64,000 nt of DNA, from positions 152,509,900-152,573,899 of the forward strand of contig OY757013.1 in NCBI GenBank assembly GCA_963580285.1, in the 5' to 3' direction. The position numbers and the translations under genes are program-made. Below the pieces are notes generated by a model. It saw nothing but the letters and a program-made list of their open reading frames with translations, was not told where the DNA came from and searched no databases. Source of the DNA: Lucinisca nassula. Taxonomy: Eukaryota > Mollusca > Bivalvia > Lucinida > Lucinidae. This document shows positions 1 to 10,566 of the stretch, one piece after another (position 1 is the stretch's first letter; each line of letters begins with the position of its first letter).

Positions 1-986
1 TTCATCTCCAGTTTTGTGGTTTTTGGATTGTTCTTTTTTGTTGTAACTTTTACATAAATTCCTATACATTAAGCGACCAGTGAAGACCCTGATCAGACGC
101 CGCGGTATGCGGCGTCTGATCCGGGTATTCACTGTTTGTCGTCAATATCTCATTTTTGCCGTTCAAAGCGCGTATGGGTTTAAACGGCTCGAAGAATTGT
201 GCACGGCGGACAGATACTCGTATATCGGGATCTTTAATGAATCTGACAGAATCTTCAGCTAAGTGGAATACTGACAATAACTTTCTGATACTTTTCATTC
301 ATTCCTTAATAAATTCATACGTTGAAGGAATTTACAGGAATGCATCTTATACTTTAAGCATGTATATAATTTAAGAAATAAGATAGAATTGACATTGCTT
401 TTTCATCTAATACGTTTATTATCTACCCCTCTGGAATCTGAAGTCTTCAGAGCAAGAATTACAGACGTTTCCTAAGTTGATTATATACCTCAACAGTACG
501 CTAGATTGTTAAAATGGCAAGAATTGTTCTTTAAACATTAATTCATTTCCTTTTCAAATATACATGTTATGAGCTCCCATTTGAATCGGAGAATCTAAAT
601 TGCGATTATGCACACATAAGGAAAATGTTTGAGTTAGATCTTCGGGTCATAGACCTCAAACAAGAGGACCATGATGGTCCTCTTTCCATCACCTGAGCTA
701 ACAGATTGGAAGTTTCAGGAAGTTCCAATCTTTACCGAACGATTTATGCTTACGACAAGGTCAAAAACAGGTATTTTTATCATTCAAGGGGACGTAACTC
801 TATGAGAGATAGGCAGACATCACCAGTTTCAAACTCATCCGAACTTTCAATCCCAACCTACTTATATGCTAGTTTCAAGAAGATTTGATCAAAACTTAAG
901 GATTTATGGTGATGTCAAGGTACAAAATAGGCATTTTCAGCAAAGAAGAGGACTTAACTCTGGAAGTAATGTGCCAACAATGTTAG
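1..986 (+). repeat. Direct duplication, copy A (left end cut by window)
   Basis: This block repeats at 1766-2927 in the same orientation with many substitutions and small indels. Shared landmarks are the opening TTCATCTCCAGTTTTGTGG, a hairpin at 88-122 with arms GATCAGACGCCGC / GCGGCGTCTGATC, a stretch around 636-715 with the hairpin AAGAGGACC-ATGAT-GGTCCTCTT next to CACCTGAGCTAA, and an end at GTGCCAACAATGTTAG. Copy A has no SINE at the position where copy B carries one, so it preserves the empty site (near 769-790). From about 640 onward it is also a P-type ~150 bp unit found at 2745-4365 and 5735-7025. Short reading frames in it are not convincing genes. Confidence 0.85.
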
Positions 987-1040
987 ATGGAGGTTGCAGG
1001 TGGAGGCTGTGCTTCGTCGGCTAGGATTCGAATCTCTCCA

Positions 1041-1308
1041 TCACGATAACCAGTCCGTGAAATGAACACCCCCTTACACCCCACTTTATATAGAGGAAAC
1101 AGGGGTTTACGGGGGTATACATTATTTTCTTTATTTCTGCTCCTAGACATAGGTTGTGGGTACTCGTTAGAACCGCCTCAATGAGGCGGTTCTAACGAGC
1201 ACCCAAAACCTATGTTTGCAGTATAAATAAAGATAATATCACAGATTTTCATCAGAAAAGTAGCCATTTTGGAGATGTGAATATATCGCACGGGTGCGTT
1301 ATCGTTAT
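1041..1308. mobile_element. MITE-A copy with central hairpin
   Basis: Terminal inverted repeats start TCACGATAAC at the left and end GTTATCGTTATG at the right, with CCGTG close inside both. The middle is a long hairpin, arms GGGTACTCGTTAGAACCGCC and its complement, flanked by CATAGGTTGTGG / ACCTATG. There is no coding capacity, so this is a non-autonomous DNA element. The superfamily is not determined. Confidence 0.75.
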
Positions 1309-1531
1309 GTCTGTCTCTCGTGCATTCTTTCATACCTCAAAGACGGTTATTATGTGATATGTTTCTTATTTCTACTCTAAACATAGGTTGTGGGCTAGGC
1401 GGATCTAACGAGTACCAACATCGTATGTCTTGGAGCAGAAATAAGTGAGAAGCTTGCCCTGTAAACCTCAATTTTCTCCGTACAAAGTGGAGTTTACAGG
1501 ACTATAAATTGCACGGACTTGTTAACGTGAT
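1309..1531. mobile_element. Degenerate MITE-A, inverted relative to its neighbour
   Basis: It contains the two MITE-A arms in the opposite order to 1041-1308 (the CATACCTCAAAG side first, the TTTACAGG / GCACGGACTTGTTAACG side last). The core hairpin is reduced to GGCTAGGCGGATCTAACGAG. The pair sits head to head. Confidence 0.6.
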
Positions 1532-1567
1532 GCTCTCTCTCTCTCTCTCTAACTCTCTCTCTCTCTT
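1531..1567 (+). repeat. CT microsatellite
   Basis: A run of CT dinucleotides interrupted by one AA, directly at the end of the degenerate MITE-A. The following ~200 bases to 1765 hold nothing I recognise. Confidence 0.9.
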
Positions 1568-1765
1568 GCTTATCTATACCGAGAGACTGCCAGACAGTTC
1601 ATTTTGCAGCGTCATACATTCGTTTTCCGAAATTAATTCACGCAGCCTGGCACTATTCAAATTCTAAGCAGAGAAAATAACCTCAAAAGAGCTATTTTAG
1701 TGTTATTAATGTCGCTTAACCCGTACAGGACTAATGGAGTCGTCCATATGACAGATTTTAGCAAA

Positions 1766-2927
1766 TTCATCTCCAGTTTTGTGGTTTCTGGACTGGTTTT
1801 ATTTGTTGTAACTTTTACATAAATTCCTATACAATACGCGACAAGTAAAGACCCTGATCAGACTCCGCGGTATGTGGCGTCTGATCTGGGTGTTCACTGT
1901 TTGTCAGTATATCATTTTTGCCGTTCAAAGCGCGTATGGGTTTAAACGGCTTGAAGAATTGTGTATGGCGGACAGATATATCAGGATCTTTAATGAATCT
2001 GACAGAATCTTCAGCTAAGTGGAATACTGACACTTTTCATTCATTCCAAAATAAATTCATACGTTGAAGGAATTTACAGGAATGCATCTTATACTTTAAG
2101 CATGTAAATAATTTAAGAAATAAGATAGAATTGACTCTGCTTTTTCATCTAATTCCTTTATTATCTACCCCAGAGCAAGAATTACAGACGTTTCCTAAGT
2201 TGATTATATACCTCAACAGTACGCTAGATTGTTAAAATGGCAAGAATTGTTCTTGAAACATTAATTCAACTCTTTTCCTTTTCAAATATACATGTTATGA
2301 ACTCCCATTTGAATCGGAGAATCTAAATTGCGTTTATGCACACATAAGGAAAATGTTTGAACTAGATCTTCGGGTCATAGACATCAAACAAGAGGAGCAT
2401 GATGGTCTTCTATCGCTCACCTTAGCTAACAGATTGGAAGTTTCATGAAGTTCCAATCTTTACCGAAGAATTTATGCTGACGACAAGGTCAAAAACAGGT
2501 ATTTCCAGCAACGGGCCTCCGTGGCCTAGTGGTTAAGAGCGCTGACTCTTGATCATTATGTCTCTCACCGCTGTGGTTCGAACCTCGCTCGGGTCATATG
2601 TGAGACGCCAAGTTCTGCAACGGAAGGTCAGGTGGTTTTTCTGCGGGTTCTCCGGTTTTCGCCCACCTCTGATTAACGATCGGCTCGATATGAGTGAAAT
2701 AATCTTGAAAGGGCCGTAAAACCAAAACCAAAAAAAAAAAAAAAGGTATTTCCAGCATTCAAGGGGACGTAACTCTATGAGAGATAGGTCAATCCCAACC
2801 TACTTATATATCGTTTCAGGAATATTTGATCAAAACTAAAGGATTTATGGTGATGTCAAGGTACAAAATAGGCATTTTCAGCAAAGAAGAGGACTTAACT
2901 CTGGGAATAATGTGCCAACAATGTTAG
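1766..2927 (+). repeat. Direct duplication, copy B, with SINE inserted
   Basis: Second copy of the block at 1-986, in the same order. It differs by scattered substitutions, loss of about 35 bases near 2790 (the CAGACATCACCAG stretch of copy A), and a 234 bp SINE at 2511-2744 flanked by a 13 bp target duplication. The two copies lie about 0.8 kb apart. Confidence 0.85.
2511..2744 (+). mobile_element. SINE-1, tRNA-derived, full length with target-site duplication
   Basis: The head carries RNA polymerase III boxes: box A TGGCCTAGTGG (2522-2532) and box B GGTTCGAACC (2575-2584). The tail ends GGGCCGTAAAACC followed by an A-rich run. GGTATTTCCAGCA occurs immediately before (2498-2510) and after (2745-2757), a perfect 13 bp target-site duplication. 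Copy A of the surrounding duplication shows the uninterrupted site. Confidence 0.93.
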
Positions 2928-4365
2928 TTTGCAAAAACATTCAAGCTTTTATCTCTTACTTTTATGTAAGTTTCAGGAAGGTCGGTTCAAAACTTTGGGA
3001 CTTATAATGATGACAATGACAACAAAACCTGCTTCTTATGGTGGTCTATATATCAGTGAAGTATCATCCACATATTCCATTTAGTAAAAAATTAGTGCCC
3101 CAAAAAAACATTTAATGGGAACTGTTAACGGCCATTACTCCGTTAAATGTTAACGTATTTTGCCAATTAACAATCCCAAACCACTCATAACCAGTGCCAA
3201 TGTGTATTCAAAATTTGAAGAAAATCTGTGAAAAAATGTTCAAGTTATTGATCGGAATTGCCAAAAATCCCTAACTTTGATCTTAAAAGGGCCATAAGTC
3301 TGTCAAACATTAACAGATTTTGCCCATTCACAATCCCATACCAGTCATTCCCGGTATAAACATGTATGCAAAATTTGAAGAAAAAAATCTGTGAAAGACT
3401 ACTCAAGTTATCGAGACGGACGGACGAACATAATCTCGAAGTTATATCATAATACCCCACCACTATGGTGTGGTGGGGTATAAAATGGGCATTTTCAGCA
3501 AAGGGACATAACTATGATAAATAGGCCGACCTCACCAGTTTTTAAACTCATCCAAGCTTTCATCCCTAACTTACTTACATGTAAGTTTCAAAAATATTCG
3601 ATCAAAACTGAAGAGGCTACGGTGATGACAAGGTAAAAACAACAACAACAAAAAAAAAAAAAAAAAAAAAAAAACAGGCAGATTCTGCAAACAAAGGGAC
3701 GCAACACTATGATAAATAAGCCAAACTTGCCGGTTTTCGAACTCACAAACTTTTATCCCTGACTTCCTTAAAAATAAGTTTCAAGAAGATCCGATCAAAA
3801 CTGAAGGGGTACGGTGATGACAAGGTCAAAAATAAGCATTTTCAGCGAAGTAGGGGACATAACTCTGCCAGTAATAGATCGACATCGCTAGTTTTCGAAC
3901 TTATCCGAGCTTAAATCCCTGAATTACTTGTTTGTAATTTTCAAGAAGACATGTTGAAAACTGAAGGAGTGAGGTTGATGACAAGGTCTAAATAGGCATT
4001 GTCTGCAATCAAAGGGACTTAACTCTATGATAAATAGGAATGCATCATCAGTTTTCCAAGGCATCCAAGCTTTTATCCCTGTCTTACTTACAAGAAAGTT
4101 TCTTGAAGATCTAATAAACACTGAAGGGGCTACGGAGATGACATAGTCATAAATAGGCATTTTCTGAAATCAAGGAGGACATAACTCTCTAAAATATAGG
4201 CCGACCTCACCAAGTTTTAAACTCAGCTGAGGCTTTATCCCTTATTTACTAACATGTAAGATTCAAGAAGATCTGATAATAGCTGATGGGACTACAGTGA
4301 TGACAATGTCAAAAGTAAACATTTTCAGCTATCGAGGGGACGTAACTCTATGAAAATGAAACAGA
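2928..4365 (+). repeat. P-type array of degenerate ~150-160 bp units
   Basis: Units are marked by GCATTTTCAGC...GGACATAACTCTATGA...AACTCATCC-AGCTTTTATCCCTGACTTACTT...AAGTTTCAAGAAGATC-GATCAAAACTGAAGGGGCTACGGTGATGACAAGG (phrases joined by variable bases). About six units follow one another from 3486; a poly-A run interrupts at ~3645-3674. An earlier pair of different repeats (AATTTGAAGAAAATCTGTG) lies at 3120-3400. The units recur at 5735-7025. Confidence 0.75.
3452..3481. repeat. Perfect 12 bp-arm hairpin
   Basis: ATACCCCACCAC, a six-base loop, then GTGGTGGGGTAT. It sits at the junction between two repeat types, so it may be an element end rather than a transcription terminator. Confidence 0.7.
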
Positions 4366-4656
4366 TTTTGAAGTAGGATAGATTACAATAGTAACCACTA
4401 TCTAAATCGTCAATGACTACTGATAGGGTGTAAACTGTTTTGATTAATCAAACAGTGTGCAGGTGTGCTTTTCCGGTTTTAAAACCTATTTTCGGCATCG
4501 ACCGTGTAAGCCTACTCAGGGACAGTGCCAGCTGATTTACTGAACGACTTCTTTCTTTCTTTATATACTGAAACACCCCCTCACGATGATTACATGCAGG
4601 TGTACATTACATACACTCTATGTTTGCAGGATGAAAGCCTACACAGTGATCATGTA

Positions 4657-4884
4657 ATTACGGTAGGGATCTTTTACCTGCACAGGGGGTGGTTCTCCCT
4701 GCACAGGGGGCCTCCGGTTTACGTCCCGATCCGAAGGACGGTGCACTTTGTGGCATTCATCCCTGCAAATGGTGCCATTGGAGCATGTTCGGACATCGCG
4801 ATTTTATTACCGCTGCCGTGAATCGAACTTGGGGCCTCTAGCATGACAGGCAAGTACACTAACCACTGAGCTACCACGCTCCAT
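4657..4884 (-). mobile_element. tRNA-derived SINE, minus strand
   Basis: Read on the minus strand the head resembles a tRNA. Box A is TAGCTCAGTGG (complement of 4863-4873), an anticodon-arm-like GCCTGTCATGC follows, then GTTCGATTC as box B (complement of about 4821-4829). The GTC in the anticodon position suggests a tRNA-Asp ancestor. The downstream body contains CCTTCGGATCGGGACG. No acceptor-stem pairing or clean tRNA end is visible, so this is a SINE and not a functional tRNA. Bases 4366-4656 hold nothing recognised. Confidence 0.75.
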
Positions 4885-5734
4885 ATAGTTACCCTATCTG
4901 TTGTCTGGAAAGCCAAACCTCTTCCCACTATAACAACATATCTGTCCTTCTTTTAAATTGAGACTATAAGGCTTTTTTCTTAATCTGAAGATCGCATTAA
5001 AAGCAGGACAATGCTGGTCCAAGTAAATTTTGCATGTAATATAAGTTACTTTTTCTCAGTGTAATGTACATTACCATATTATAACTTTACCCTCGTTATT
5101 CGTAACATTTTTCTAGCGTATTTATGTTGCTTACTGTATGTCAAGACTACATAGATAGCTGGCTATCAAGTTTAAGTGTTCAGAGGTGAATTACTCAGTT
5201 TCGATAGCTAATGAACTGCCATTATTACAATACTTGAAAATAGGGTATGCTTACAATATTGCCCTTTATGGGGGAAAGAAAGCTCCTATAAAACTCAAAT
5301 ATACGCCAAAATGCAGGCTCTTTAGTTTTGTATAGAAGTAACAGTAAAATTCTTGAACAGAGCTTTGGTTTTGGAAACGACAGGAGGTACAATTGCTAAT
5401 TTTCATGTGTAATCTATGTTACCCATTCAATAACAGGGAAGCTGATGTTCCGAATGTCTTTAGAAGGCACTTCATTTCTTTCCAACATTTATGCCCAAAT
5501 TTTGCCAGTTATTGTCTTAATCATCAATTTCTTTTGTTCTTTTATTTGCATGGTACATTTATAAATTACGTATTGATAACGTATTCTACAGCCCGGCATA
5601 TGATAAAGCCCCAATGACCAGAGTGCTAAAATATGGATTTGGTACCTTAGTATATGTACTTTCAAACTATGTATGTCTGCAAAACTCCCACTTATGGTAC
5701 AGGATCACCATATACTAGCTTATGGCCTAATGGT
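4885..5734. other. Unassigned AT-rich stretch
   Basis: No repeat, element end or credible reading frame recognised. A 74-codon frame at 5393-5617 has no domain or coding signature that I can see. Confidence 0.5.
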
Positions 5735-7025
5735 TGATAGGCCGACCTCCCAATTTTCGAACTCATCTGAGCTTTTATCCCTGACTTACTTGTTTGTAAG
5801 TTTCAAGAACATCCGATCAAAACTGTAAGGGGCTACGGTGATGTCACGGTCAAAATAAGCATTTTCAGCGAAGTAGGGGACATAACCCCGTAACTAATCG
5901 ACCGATATCGATAGTTTTCGAACTCATCCAAGCTTTTATCCCTGACTTACTTGTTTGTAAGTTTCAAGAAGATCTGATTGAAACTGATGGGGCTACAGTG
6001 ATGACAATGTCGAAAACAAGCTATTTCAGCAGAATAGGGGACATAACTCTGTGAGTAATCGACCAACATCGCTAGTTTTTGAACTCATCCGAGCTTTTAT
6101 CCCGGACTTATTTGTTTGTAAGTTTCAAGAAGTCCAATCAAAACTGAAGGGTCTACGGTGATGACAAGGTCAAAAATAAGCATTTTCAGCAAAGTAGGGG
6201 ACATAAGTCCAACAGTAATTGACCGATATCGCTAGTTTTCAAACATATTCGAGCTGTTATCCCTGACCTACTTGTTTGTCAGTTTCAAGAAGATCCTATC
6301 AAAACTGAAGGGGCTACGGTGATGACAAGGTCAAAAATAAGCATTTTCAGCAAAGAAAGGGACATAACTCCATAAGAAATCGACCGTCATCGCTAGTTTT
6401 AGAATTCATCCGAGCTTTTATCCCCGACTAACTTGTTTGAAAGTTTCAAGAAGGTCCGATCAAAATTGAAGGGGCTATGGTGATGCCAATGTCAACATAA
6501 AGCATTTTCAGCAAAGTAGGGAACATAACTGCGTGAGTCATCGACCGACATCACTAGTTTTCGAATTCATCCGAGCTTTTAACCCTGACTTACTTGTATG
6601 TAAGTTTCATGATGATCCGATCAAAACTGATTGGGCTACAATGATGACAAGGCAAGCAAGGGGACATAACTCTATGATTAACGGACCGACTTGGTCGGTT
6701 TTCGAACTCATCCGAGTCTTTATCCCCAGCCACCTTACATATAAGTTTCAGAAAGATCCTATCAAAACTGAAGGCGCTATGGTGATGACAAGCATTTTCC
6801 CATTGTAAGTCTATGGGACCTTGTGGTTGCCATAGCAACCTAAGGTTTTGTTCGATTTCGAAAAAAGCATATGTCATCAATGCCCCACCAGAGGCATGCT
6901 ACAGATGAGAAATGGTTGAGATCAGCCTGAAGGTTGCAGAGATATAACTGGTCAGAAGTGTGGACGGACGGACGGCCCACTATACTATAAGCTACTCTGG
7001 AGCCTTCGGCCCAGGTGAGCTAAAA
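5735..7025 (+). repeat. P-type element: seven ~160 bp units plus capped tail
   Basis: Seven units are marked by CGAACTCATCCGAGC-like phrases at about 5757, 5916, 6080, 6239, 6400, 6561 and 6702. The array ends in a GGACGGACGG stretch and GGAGCCTTCGGCCCAGGTGAGCTAA. The same CAGGTGAGC ending closes the arrays at 7375-8400, 30170-31126 and 37905-39585. The architecture resembles bivalve pearl/Helitron-like elements; this class is inferred. Confidence 0.75.
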
Positions 7026-7196
7026 CAACGTCGGAGTCACATAGAAATTTGTACAGATATTTTAACGTAATCAGGCGCGTTTGCCGACAAAAACGTCTTG
7101 TTCTATCATTTTTACATTGCAGGTAAATAATGGGCATTCGTGTGAGTTTTTTTTTCGAAAATAGAAGGGTCTTCTCAGGAGGCACCACCCTTAATA

Positions 7197-7362
7197 TAGA
7201 AGCCTTCGTGGTGCAGTGGTTACGCTACTCGCCTTGTAAACCAGGGATCGCAGGATCGACCCCGGGCTTCTCCAGACTTTCGGATGAGTCTTTAAACGGA
7301 GGTCCCGTCTCCGTATGACCTTAGCTGTTGGTGGGACGTAAAATAAAACTCACTCACTCACT
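7197..7362 (+). mobile_element. SINE-2, tRNA-derived, with target-site duplication
   Basis: The head has TGGTGCAGTGG as box A and GGATCGACCCC as box B. The body includes CCCGTCTCCGTATGACC and the tail is GTTGGTGGGACGTAAAAT followed by (ACTC)n. CCACCCTTAATA flanks it on both sides (7185-7196 and 7363-7374). A second copy with its own duplication is at 31928-32089. Confidence 0.92.
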
Positions 7363-7374
7363 CCACCCTTAATA

Positions 7375-8400
7375 CTGACACCAGAAAACTAGGAGTCTAA
7401 GTTGGCTTGAAATCACTCACCGTGATGAGGATTATCATGATTATATTACATTGTGTCATGGTGGCCATCTTGGAAATCAGATGACATTGCCTTTAGTAAT
7501 TCTGAAAATGCATGTTGCCTTGGTGACTCTGATTAAGTTCCCGAACAGCTCAATCCGATTTAGGATTCAGAAAGATATGATGTTGGTGTACAGTGGAAGA
7601 CGCACATGTGTTTTGAAGAATTCCAGGATGGCCACCACCTTGGATATCGGAATGCAACGATTTTAGCAATTTTGAATCTCCATGTCACCAAATGCCTCCC
7701 ACCAAATTATGACTCAAAGAGTGAGGTGTGGTTTGAAGATTTTCAAGATGGTCACCATAGCGACCATCTTCAGTGTCAGAAGAGAATGGTTCTAACAATA
7801 CCTGGATATCGGAGCAGAATGGTTTTAGCAATTCTGAATCTCCATGTTGCCCTAAAGCCTCGTATCAAGTTTCAGTTCAATGCAAATTTTGGTTCGGGAG
7901 GAGATATCGTTTGAAGAAATTCAAGACGGGCACCATGACGGCCATTTTCAATATCGTAACGGAACAATTTCAACAACTCCGAATGCCCATGTCATCCCAA
8001 TAGCTCCCCATTAAGTTTCAACTGAATCCGACTTTCAGTTCAGTCGTTTCAAAAATTCAAGTTTGGATATCGGAAAGAAACGATTTTAGCAAATCTGAAT
8101 CACCATGTTACTCCAATGCCTCACTTCAAACCGACTTACGGCTCGGAGGAGATGTTGTTTCAAGAATTTCAAGATGACCGCCATATTGGCCATGTTGGAT
8201 TTGGAACGGAAAGAGTTTTAAGCAAATCCGAATGTCCGTGTTGTCCCAATGCCTCCCACCAAGCATCAGCTCAATCCGATTTTACATTTTTGAGATGTCG
8301 AATATTTGAACAGTTTCCAACAGTCAGACGGACGAAGGTCGATGGACAGCAGACCATGGCATGATCTGACCCAGAGCTCCAGGTGAGCTAATAAATACAA
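7375..8400 (+). repeat. P-type array ending in CAGGTGAGCTAA
   Basis: Degenerate ~150 bp units repeat phrases such as TTTTAGCAATTCTGAATCTCC, ATGTTGCCCCAATGCCTCCCA and TTTCAAGATGG-CACCAT. The end (GACGGACGAAGGTCGATGGAC...CTCCAGGTGAGCTAA) matches the closing motif of the array ending at 7025. Several 70-100 codon frames lie inside but follow the repeat, not a gene. Confidence 0.7.
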
Positions 8401-8413
8401 TCAATGTTCATTT

Positions 8414-8649
8414 GAGCCCCGCCAAGCGAATTTGTGTCTTCGAGCATTCCGGCATGACAAATTTTAACTGCGCATGCCCAGCCATTCAGAGGGGCCAGGG
8501 ATATGGCTTTCTGTCTGAAGGTTTCTCTTGATTCACTGCTTGTATGAGCGAGCAGCGAAGGTTCTGGCGAGACTGCGCGGATGCGCAGCCTCGCCTGTAC
8601 CTTCGCTGCTCGCAAAGGCGATAAGTACCAAAATCGCTTGACGGGGCCC
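8414..8649. mobile_element. M5 element with palindromic core
   Basis: It starts GAGCCCCGCCAAGCGAATTT and ends AAATCGCTTGACGGGGCCC, which are inverted repeats of about 19 bp. ATTT flanks both sides. In the middle GCGAGCAGCGAAGGTTC... pairs with ...ACCTTCGCTGCTCGC around a CTGCGCGGATGCGCAG centre. Other copies are at 45273-45506 and 49380-49615. Confidence 0.8.
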
Positions 8650-8729
8650 ATTTGTTACTAAGTACCCTACTACTGTTAGTGAGGCATGAGGTTCTGGTGA
8701 CAATTTTTGGATTGTATATTTCGTCACAC

Positions 8730-9035
8730 ACTGGTAGATTGGGGTTTAACGACAACTCAACCACTGTGGGTCATTTTGTGTCGTCTCCCGGAGAAAGGGA
8801 GAAAAGAGTTAAAAGAGATAGTAGCGGAGATGCAAGTGAAGGACAAGGGAGAAGGAGCAAAAATGAATGGAAGTGTAGCAACAGAAGAAATAACAGCACC
8901 CCCCCCCTCCTCTACCCTTGGCTACAGATCAGCAGGCCTTGTCAAAACTGTGCGCCAATATCAGTTGACCGCCCCAGTGAAGCAAGATACTTGACCCGTC
9001 CACCCCGTAGACTGTATATGAAATCATTTGACCCT
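8730..9035 (-). mobile_element. SINE-4, minus strand
   Basis: Similar to 18252-18570 and to both ends of 39870-41070. Read on the minus strand it opens near CACTGGGGCGGTCAACTGATA and ends TGGTTGAGTTGTCGTTAAAC, a tail related to SINE-3. It contains one copy of the segment CTATCTCTTTTAACTCTTTTC...GACACAAAATGACCC that is amplified in the third copy. Reading frames of 95-130 codons here are incidental. Confidence 0.7.
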
Positions 9036-9069
9036 ATATTGTAAAATTCCTATAACAGACCACCTTGGA

Positions 9070-9106
9070 CTGTTCGAAAGTGGTCTCAAAGACCACTTTT
9101 GAACAG
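9070..9106. repeat. Hairpin with 17 bp arms
   Basis: CTGTTCGAAAGTGGTCT, a three- to four-base loop, then AGACCACTTTTGAACAG. Isolated; possibly the core of an old MITE. Confidence 0.7.
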
Positions 9107-9625
9107 ACACAAAAGTGATCTCTTTCTAGAGGACAATGAGTACAGAATACAGACAGAAAGAATGACGGTAACCTCTTAAACATGCCTTTTAAAAGAGAAT
9201 TAGTCTTAATGTTAGGTAGTCTTATAATAGAGGAATTTTACTATATTTAATAGAACAGGGCCCTCTCTCATGAATTACATGATACCATGAACGTACTGTC
9301 TTATTTTTTCGGCTTTACTGCAATTAATTAGTTCTACAAAAAGTCATTTCTTCAAACGCCATAAAACAAAAAAGAACTTGAAGTATGATACTCGGCACTA
9401 TGGGTTTATATTCTTAAAGAAATGGGAAGTAAGGAAAAATATTTGCCTTGAATTTATTTTGCAAATGCATTAAAACAACCACCAGACTTATTCAAGACCT
9501 TTAAAAAGTAACGAAGGTATCATGATTCAAAGTAAATGAACTTATTTCTATTTTCACAGAATTATTTGCTCAAAGCCAGTTTTGACTATTTTTTCACAAA
9601 AGGTTATGAATTACATGTATGCTTT
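9107..9625. other. Unassigned AT-rich stretch
   Basis: No repeat or gene recognised. Confidence 0.5.
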
Positions 9626-9638
9626 ATTCATTGTGAGA

Positions 9639-9925
9639 CGGCCCCCTTCTATGGGGGCTTGAGGAAATAGGTGGGCTGCATGATGCTTCCACGCAGAGCT
9701 GAAACTGACCGCACACGAGTACTGGTAAACTGCCTAGAGGATGACAGGCAAAGCGGTGCGAGTCGGACCGTCCATGCTTATAAACCCTATTGGTTTTACT
9801 GGGCGACAGGGCTTGAGATGTCATTTCATCTCAATGTTGGGTCAAAGTCCCACAAAATTGGAAGCGACGTCTCCAAAATGATCTATACAGTGTTGACGGG
9901 GAACTTAAACCTCAAATTAAACAAA
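9639..9925 (+). mobile_element. SINE-3 with 13 bp target-site duplication
   Basis: It runs from GGCCCCCTTCTATGGGGGCTTG to CCTCAAATTAAACAAA. Flanks ATTCATTGTGAGA (9626-9638) and ATTCATTATGAGA (9926-9938) differ at one base. It lacks part of the usual GGATCTAAGCCTGCCCAGG segment. Multiple copies with independent flanking duplications show that SINE-3 spread by retroposition. Confidence 0.88.
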
Positions 9926-10111
9926 ATTCATTATGAGATGACATATTTGTTGTTCATTTTATTTTACTTCTACTCGGAAAATTATAATGATACTGTAAGC
10001 AAACTCCACAATAACATACCTCAAAAAATATGGCAAACACACACAATTTGATTATGATCTTCATGAGCATTGTGGGAGATATGTACTCATTTCAATTTTC
10101 ATATACTGGAA

Positions 10112-10440
10112 TAAGTGCCAGGATTGTGGCCATGTAAAATCGATTTACCGCCCCCCCCCCCCCCCCCACCCAAACCGCGCGTCCTGCGAAATACTCTTCA
10201 CTGACCGTTCTAAGACGGCTCTTCTGTTATTGTTCATCTCTGAATGCGTGTATCACATATATTTTTGTTTTGAATAGCCAAGTGGCCACATTGTGGGACA
10301 GTATCTATCCTTTTGGCTTTCCGCTAGAAATCTTCCTAGTTATTTCATGTTTGCGTTTCTTTCCCATTGGTGTTTCTTTCGGGAGGTGTTGGTTAACTGT
10401 ATCGATTCCTGATCATTGCCTTCACTTCTATCTTAACTTC
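10112..10440 (-). repeat. R6 dispersed repeat, partial, minus strand
   Basis: Complement of the R6 copies at 15044 and 19530: GGATTGTGGCCATGTAAAATCGATTTA, TGACCGTTCTAAGACGG, CCACATTGTGGGA, CTTTTGGCTTTCCGCTA, and the terminal ATCGATTCCTGATC. A long C run (10149-10168) replaces the short tract of other copies. R6 has no reading frame or ends that place it in a known class. Confidence 0.75.
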
Positions 10441-10464
10441 CAATATAGACACACTGATCACATA

Positions 10465-10508
10465 ATTGCATGGTATCGAAAGTATCACTTTTTGCATACC
10501 ATGCAATT
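10465..10508. repeat. Small hairpin
   Basis: ATTGCATGGTAT and ATACCATGCAAT separated by about 20 bases. Confidence 0.6.
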
Positions 10509-10566
10509 GCCATATTTAACTAATAAGTACCAAGCACGTGGTTCACAACGTCTGTTTGATATTTTT

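Noticed and set aside
2513..2590. Functional tRNA gene
   Set aside because: Box A and box B are good, but the sequence continues into a SINE body with A tail and target duplication. The same applies at 4815-4884, 7197, 14500, 23466 and 54044.
3452..3481. Rho-independent-type terminator
   Set aside because: A perfect hairpin followed by AAA, but this is eukaryotic repeat DNA with no gene upstream.
7255..7320. Hammerhead ribozyme core (CGGATGAGTC in SINE-2)
   Set aside because: The conserved CTGATGA is changed to CGGATGA and no GAAA partner strand or closing stems are in place.
8652..9044. 130-codon plus-strand frame
   Set aside because: It crosses an M5 edge and the antisense of SINE-4; no domain is visible.
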